A DNA stretch of 10,065 nucleotides. Origin: Eubacterium sp. Its GTDB lineage: Bacteria > Bacillota_A > Clostridia > Lachnospirales > Lachnospiraceae. Below are positions 6,345 through 10,065 of this stretch, piece by piece. Made by a program: the position numbers and the translations under genes. The number at the start of each line of letters is the position of its first letter. Position 1 is the stretch's first letter. The notes beneath the pieces were generated by a model, which saw only the letters and a list, made by a program, of their open reading frames with translations, did not search any database and was not told where the DNA came from. The stretch spans positions 1-10,065 of the forward strand of contig JAMPGN010000160.1 of NCBI GenBank assembly GCA_023663915.1. The letters run 5' to 3'.

Positions 6345-6878
6345 ATGAAACAAACTCCACGAAAAGTATCACCGATGAGCAATGAAGCAAGAAACTCCTA
6401 TGTGATGCAGCATATAACTGACGCACTTCTTGAACTGCTTCACCATAAACCAATCCAGCGAATTACCATCAGCGAATTATGCGATCTCGCTGATGTTGGA
6501 AGAGTCTCTTTTTACCGCAATTATGAAAGTAAGGAAGACATTTTGAAAACATATGTTACTCAGATTTTTCAAGAATGGGTAGAAGAATATGAGCAGAATA
6601 ACGGTATGCCGTTAAACGAATTAGTTCGATCGATTTTCACGCACTTTGAAAACCACATTGGCTTTTACAGAATGTTAAACGATCAAAAGCTCATTTATCT
6701 GTTGAAGGATGTTATTGTCGGACTTTTCGGGGCAAAAGCGGATTCCTCCAAGAATGAAGCCTATGCAAAAACATTCTTTGTCTACAGTCTTTACGGCTGG
6801 ATCGAGGTCTGGTTCCAAAGAGGAATGCAGGAATCTGCGGAAGAACTGGCAGAGCTTTTTAAAACACAAGGGCTTTAA
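6345..6878 (+). CDS. TetR/AcrR-family transcriptional regulator, divergent from hydrolase operon
   Basis: This 177-aa protein has a helix-turn-helix at residues ~40-66 (ITISELCDLADVGRVSFYRN), with the S-F-Y-R-N-Y recognition-helix signature. A helical C-terminal domain follows, ending with the Y-S-L-Y-G-W-I segment typical of short clostridial TetR proteins. AGGAG (6332-6336) is 8 bp before ATG 6345; a later ATG at 6375 has no such site. The gene is transcribed from a perfect-consensus promoter facing that of the 44-aa peptide/hydrolase operon, with an operator-like palindrome between. The simplest reading is an autorepressor that also controls the hydrolase. The inducer is unknown. The sequence is not close to the other TetR of the window; they share only the domain type. 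Confidence 0.9.
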   Translation: MKQTPRKVSPMSNEARNSYVMQHITDALLELLHHKPIQRITISELCDLADVGRVSFYRNYESKEDILKTYVTQIFQEWVEEYEQNNGMPLNELVRSIFTHFENHIGFYRMLNDQKLIYLLKDVIVGLFGAKADSSKNEAYAKTFFVYSLYGWIEVWFQRGMQESAEELAELFKTQGL

Positions 6879-6922
6879 CCGCCCCATGTCACCCAGATCA
6901 AAACACTGCTTTCTCAAATCCA

Positions 6923-7044
6923 AAATCCACAGAGAATGCACTCTGTGCATTCTTTTAGACATAACTTAGCGATACTTCCTGCATCTCTCAAATCCACAGA
7001 GAATGCACCCCGTGCATTCTCTTAGACATGACTTAGTTATACTT
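6923..7044. repeat. two 55-bp direct repeats, each with a perfect hairpin
   Basis: Copy 1 is 6923-6977 and copy 2 is 6990-7044, period 67 bp, with 6 mismatches in 55 bp by my count. Each contains AGAATGCAC and GTGCATTCT as perfect 9-bp arms around a 3-nt loop (6933-6953 and 7000-7020). The two stems are identical while the loops differ (TCT and CCC). The first hairpin is followed by TTTT, so it can also work as a terminator for tetR. In copy 1 only, CACAGAG and CTCTGTG give an alternative overlapping stem. Confidence 0.75.
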
Positions 7045-7089
7045 AGGCGGCGTATTCTGCCGCCCTAGTATAACTTCATGTCTTTTTTT
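7027..7089 (+). terminator. long rho-independent terminator after tetR
   Basis: CATGA, then AGTTATACT, then GCGGC on the left (7027-7051) pair with the right arm at 7059-7080, with a 3-nt bulge, two adjacent mismatches and a 7-nt GTATTCT loop. TCTTTTTTT follows directly (7081-7089), giving a proper plus-strand terminator. The T run ends in the stop codon of the convergent redox gene. On the minus strand the hairpin follows an A run and could end that transcript too, but lacks a U tract. Confidence 0.7.
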
Positions 7090-9674
7090 CAGCAGGTCGC
7101 CCCACCCTTCAAATGCATTTTCGCATTGATAATCTCATCTTTGTGCTTTAGAATTTCATCCGACAAAAGTTGCTCCTGAACATTCTCAAATCCGATCCTG
7201 TTGATCGTATCCGCAAACCGCTCACCCGTCTTGCCCTGCTCGCGGAAAAGCAGAATCGCTTTTTCCAGAACGGAAAGCACTTCCTCTTCACTCAGGAAAA
7301 TCTTGTCAAGTTTCTGTCCGTGCGCAACTCTCTTGCCCCAGCGCCCGCCGATGTAAACACGATATCCGTACACGCTCTCTTCCGCCGCCTTAAACGGACA
7401 TTTCCCTACACAGCGTCCGCAGTTGTTGCACTGGTCAGGGTCGATCACCAACTTGCCATCCACTACTTGGGATGCACCCACAGGACACGCCAGCGAAACC
7501 TGACATTTGCCACATCCACGGCATTTCTCCAAGTCGATCGCCGGAACTCTCTGCCCCACGATGCCGAAATCATTCAGATCCGGCTTCACGCAGTTATTCG
7601 GGCAGCCGCCTACCGCAATCTTGAATTTATGCGGCAGTTTCACATCTGCATACCCATGGAAAAATCTCTCATGTATTTTCTCGGACAAACCGTAGGAATC
7701 CAGCAATCCGTACTGGCATGTCGTTCCTTTACATGCCACTACTGGACGTACTTTAGAACCTGTTCCGCCCGTTTCCAGACCTTCTTCCGCCAGAAAAGCT
7801 CGCAACTCTTCAATCTTATCAAAAGGCACGCCCACAATCTCCAACGTCAACCGAGTCGTCATGACCACGTCACCGTTTCCAAACTTCTCCGCTGCCTCTG
7901 CAATCTTCTTGTGCTCCGCCGTAGTAATCTTGCCGTTTCTAGTAATCACACGCACATTGAAATTATCGGTTCCTTTATTGTGCAGACAGCCAAGTGCTTT
8001 TACGCGGGTAATCTCCTCCGCCGGAATCGTCACCACACCGGGCGTCGCCGCTACTTTTACCTCATTAAAGAAGGACGCGCCTTCCAAAACTTTCGTGTTC
8101 GTGTAACCATAGCGTTTGAGCCGGTTCTGCAATAAATATCCTCTCTTGCCTTTCGCACAGACAAGCAACAGCTTTTCATCCTTGGAAAGCCCTGGGACTT
8201 CCTCTTTTACCTTCAAAAGATCCACATACGTTGCGCCAGGAATGCTCGGACCCGCGGGATTCACGTCTATGATACGGTATTCATCCGCCGCACCCGCCAG
8301 ATATTCCGCGGGAGTAAAACTGTCCATATCCCCATTAATCTTATTCAAAAGCATATGTACCGCCTGCACAAAAGGATGGATCGCCGTGGAGAACGGCGGT
8401 GCATAAGCCAAATCCAGACAAGTCATCTGCTCCAACGTTGCCCCGAACGTTACCGCCATCACACCGATGTCCGTCACCTTGTCCACCGCGCCGGGACCAA
8501 GTACCTGAACACCCAATAATTTATGTGTATCTGCATCCGCTACCAGTTTGATGGCAAACCATGCACTGTCCGGATAATAATGCGCCTTATCGTCGGTCAC
8601 TGCCAGTACGCAGATCGGATTGTAACCCGCCGCCTTCGCCTGCTCCTCGGAAAGACCCGTCCTGCCGCCTGATAAGCCGGGAAGTTTCACCACGCCGGTT
8701 CCTAGTACGCCCGGATAAGCCACATCTCTACCGCCCAACGCAAGCGCGAGGGTACGTCCTTCCATGTTGGCAGAAGACCCCATGGGCGACCACTGTCTTT
8801 CTCCTGTCAGGCGATTCTTCACCATAGCGCAGTCACCTGCCGCATAAACGTCCGTCACATTCGTAGCCATTTTATCATCTACCAGAATCGTGCCCTTCAA
8901 CATTTCAATGCCCGTATCCTGTAAAAATGCCGTGTTCGGACGGATACCGATGGAAAGAATCACCACATCAGCCGCAAGCAGTCCTTTGTCAGTCTGCACA
9001 CCTTCCGCACGCTCTTCTCCCGTCACTCCTTCCAATTTCGTGGCAGTCATGACCTTGATGCCCTTTTTCGCTAAATGGCGCACCGCATAATCTGACATTT
9101 CCACGTCAAAGCCCGGCATGATCTGAGGCGCCATATCGATCACCGTCACCGACAAACCTTTTTCCCGCAAATTCTCAGCCACTTCTAGACCGATGAAGCC
9201 ACCGCCTACTACCACGGCACGCTTCACGCCATCTCTAGCAATATAATCCCGCGTCTCAATCGCATCGTCCGGCGAGCGCATCACGAAAACGCCCGGAAGA
9301 TTTAACCCCGGAAGAGGCGGAACGACCGGTGACGCGCCGACCGCCACGATACAGGCATCATACTCATAGATTTCTTCCGCTCCTGTGCGGATATTCTTCG
9401 CCACAGCCTTTTTTGCCGCCGTGTCAAGCGACACGACCTCCCTCTGCGGATACACCATCGCCCCGGTCAACGCGCTGTATCTCTCCGGCGTATTCACGAT
9501 TAAGTCTTCCTTCTCCGGAATCACGCCGCCCACATAGTAGGGCAGTCCGCATCCGGCATAGGAAATGTCCTTGCCCTTGGTGACGATCGTCACTTCTGCT
9601 TCGGGATTCACCCGCTTAAATTTCGCCGCTGCCTTCGTTCCGGCAGCCACACCGCCAATCACTAATAGCCTCAT
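7089..9674 (-). CDS. CoA-disulfide-reductase/rhodanese/sulfite-reductase-like fusion flavoprotein
   Basis: An 861-aa cytoplasmic redox protein. Residues 1-~320 are a two-dinucleotide-fold oxidoreductase: FAD motif VIGGVAAGTKA (5-15), NAD(P)H motif VVVGGGFIGLE (154-164), ATNVTDVYAAGDCA (270-283), and SYAGCGLPYY with C42 at the position of the CoA-disulfide-reductase active Cys. Residues ~325-440 are the dimerisation domain. Residues ~455-540 are a rhodanese-like domain with C506 in VCAKGKRGY. Residues ~548-710 resemble one nitrite/sulfite reductase repeat, with C648-x4-C653 and C691-x3-C695 (GGCPNNC) as Fe4S4/siroheme ligands. Two ferredoxin clusters follow (C718, C721, C724, C730; C749, C752, C755, C759), then a helical tail. 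The order suggests electron flow from NAD(P)H via FAD and FeS to a sulfur substrate (persulfide, polysulfide or sulfite); the substrate is inference. AGGAGG 6 bp before ATG 9674 fixes the start. It appears monocistronic and is richer in GC than its neighbours. Confidence 0.9.
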   Translation of the reverse strand: MRLLVIGGVAAGTKAAAKFKRVNPEAEVTIVTKGKDISYAGCGLPYYVGGVIPEKEDLIVNTPERYSALTGAMVYPQREVVSLDTAAKKAVAKNIRTGAEEIYEYDACIVAVGASPVVPPLPGLNLPGVFVMRSPDDAIETRDYIARDGVKRAVVVGGGFIGLEVAENLREKGLSVTVIDMAPQIMPGFDVEMSDYAVRHLAKKGIKVMTATKLEGVTGEERAEGVQTDKGLLAADVVILSIGIRPNTAFLQDTGIEMLKGTILVDDKMATNVTDVYAAGDCAMVKNRLTGERQWSPMGSSANMEGRTLALALGGRDVAYPGVLGTGVVKLPGLSGGRTGLSEEQAKAAGYNPICVLAVTDDKAHYYPDSAWFAIKLVADADTHKLLGVQVLGPGAVDKVTDIGVMAVTFGATLEQMTCLDLAYAPPFSTAIHPFVQAVHMLLNKINGDMDSFTPAEYLAGAADEYRIIDVNPAGPSIPGATYVDLLKVKEEVPGLSKDEKLLLVCAKGKRGYLLQNRLKRYGYTNTKVLEGASFFNEVKVAATPGVVTIPAEEITRVKALGCLHNKGTDNFNVRVITRNGKITTAEHKKIAEAAEKFGNGDVVMTTRLTLEIVGVPFDKIEELRAFLAEEGLETGGTGSKVRPVVACKGTTCQYGLLDSYGLSEKIHERFFHGYADVKLPHKFKIAVGGCPNNCVKPDLNDFGIVGQRVPAIDLEKCRGCGKCQVSLACPVGASQVVDGKLVIDPDQCNNCGRCVGKCPFKAAEESVYGYRVYIGGRWGKRVAHGQKLDKIFLSEEEVLSVLEKAILLFREQGKTGERFADTINRIGFENVQEQLLSDEILKHKDEIINAKMHLKGGATC

Positions 9675-9724
9675 ATGTTACCTCCTCGTTTGTATTATTT
9701 TGTAACCCTCTGAATTTTTCATAT

Positions 9725-9742
9725 TAATATCATGCCATATTA
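9725..9742. promoter_or_regulatory. inverted repeat upstream of the redox fusion gene
   Basis: TAATAT and ATATTA form perfect 6-bp arms around 6 bp (CATGCC), 51-68 bp upstream of the ATG. It is nested in a wider inverted repeat, CCCTCT (9706-9711) with AGAGGG (9742-9747). It could be an operator or part of a leader hairpin. I cannot fix the promoter; TTGCTT and CATGAT on the minus strand, 17 bp apart, are a weak candidate. Confidence 0.35.
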
Positions 9743-9802
9743 GAGGGGAAAAAGCAATTACACTTCATTTGCTGCTACATGCATAAATCTTCTGATTACC
9801 AT

Positions 9803-10065
9803 TTAAACATCTACTCTATCTCTCAATCGATATACTCTTGTTTTATTTGTTCCCAGTGCCTCAATGTTATCCATCTCAGAAAGCACAGCTCTAGTCCTTG
9901 CCACACTTAAATTAAGCATTTTTGCTATATCACTTGTTTTTGCTAGTTCATATTCTTGCAAGTATGCACTAATTTTCTCTTTATGCTTAAGTGTTTTATT
10001 ATCATATTTCTTATCGCTTGTTTTTATCGCTTGTTTTTTATCGCTTGTTTTTATCGCTTGTTTTT
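9803..10065 (-). CDS. C-terminal winged-helix part of a probable AlbA_2-type ATP-binding regulator, 5' end cut
   Basis: The minus-strand frame is open from the right edge to a TAA at 9803-9805 (87 codons visible). The last ~60 residues are a winged helix-turn-helix: KISAYLQEYELAKTSDIAKM, then LNLSVARTRAVLSEMDN, then the wing GTNKTRVYRLRD. This tail, with its G-x-N-[KR]-x-R-V-Y-R-L ending, is what I know from the C-terminus of Firmicutes proteins with an AlbA_2 (divergent AAA) and a GHKL-like ATP-binding domain, often annotated as ATP-binding protein or putative transcriptional regulator; those domains would lie outside the window. Upstream of the winged helix the visible sequence is a repetitive lysine-rich linker, KQAIKTSDK twice. 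No terminator is obvious after the stop. The family call is inference from the tail alone. Confidence 0.7.
   Translation of the reverse strand, partial: KQAIKTSDKKQAIKTSDKKYDNKTLKHKEKISAYLQEYELAKTSDIAKMLNLSVARTRAVLSEMDNIEALGTNKTRVYRLRDRVDV
10011..10065 (-). repeat. 13/14-bp tandem repeat inside the coding sequence
   Basis: Plus-strand TTATCGCTTGTTT is repeated four times up to the window edge, with units of 13, 14, 13 and at least 15 bp (differing only in T-run length). On the coding strand a 13+14 pair is 27 nt, so every second unit is in frame and gives KQAIKTSDK: the same DNA unit reads as QAIK in one frame and TSDK in the next. The array may continue beyond the window. Confidence 0.9.

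Noticed and set aside
6091..6453. 120-aa minus-strand frame covering the TetR promoter region
   Set aside because: No ribosome binding site. It runs through the two promoters and into the tetR gene, whereas the 44-aa frame in another phase has a strong site and ATGA coupling to the hydrolase.
6923..7044. CRISPR array
   Set aside because: Only two imperfect copies, with a 12-bp interval that is not a spacer, and no cas genes nearby.
7170..8135. 321-aa plus-strand open frame
   Set aside because: It lies fully antisense to the well-supported 861-aa redox gene, has no ribosome binding site and encodes no recognisable domain; long antisense frames are expected opposite GC-richer genes.
10011..10065. 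CRISPR array or intergenic microsatellite
   Set aside because: Units are directly abutting without spacers, and the frame of the minus-strand protein stays open through them, so they are coding.

Overview
The window looks like chromosomal DNA of a low-to-mid GC, Gram-positive anaerobe of the Clostridia, most likely a gut Lachnospiraceae. The evidence is strong AGGAGG-type ribosome binding sites, consensus sigma-A promoters, the TetR subfamily present, and an anaerobic fused CoA-disulfide-reductase/rhodanese/sulfite-reductase-like flavoprotein. No database search was possible, so the lineage is an inference. There are no rRNA or tRNA genes, no transposase and no CRISPR array. Both edges cut through genes of kinds often found in accessory or mobile DNA: a DUF5348-like protein on the left and the winged-helix tail of a probable AlbA_2-type ATP-binding regulator on the right.

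Layout, left to right. (1) 1-349, minus: 5'-complete but truncated DUF5348-like gene, followed by about 280 bp without a convincing gene. (2) 629-1198, minus: TetR regulator, divergent from 1466-3256, plus: a glycogen branching enzyme gene (glgB type) broken by one in-frame amber codon at a normally conserved tryptophan. The rest of its frame is intact, so the lesion looks recent. (3) A strong hairpin at 3267-3308 separates it from a small lipoprotein gene (3311-3766, minus). (4) 3979-5113, plus: two tightly coupled genes, a DUF3990 ADP-ribosyltransferase-like protein and a small acidic partner, with their own promoter. This is a probable toxin-antitoxin or defence module. (5) 5095-6215, minus: a 44-aa membrane peptide gene translationally coupled to a membrane-anchored alpha/beta hydrolase. 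They are divergent from a second TetR gene (6345-6878, plus). The two promoters point at each other, with a palindrome between their predicted start points, so one TetR dimer could control both directions. (6) 6879-7088: two 55-bp direct repeats, each holding a perfect hairpin, then a long terminator hairpin. (7) 7089-9674, minus: an 861-aa multidomain redox enzyme. (8) 9803-10065, minus: 3' end of a winged-helix protein whose coding sequence contains an unusual 13/14-bp tandem repeat read alternately in two frames.

The parts most worth a second look are the DUF3990/partner module, the face-to-face promoter/operator of the TetR-hydrolase locus with its unlisted 44-aa gene, the amber-interrupted branching enzyme, and the coding repeat at the right edge, where gain or loss of one unit would shift the frame.
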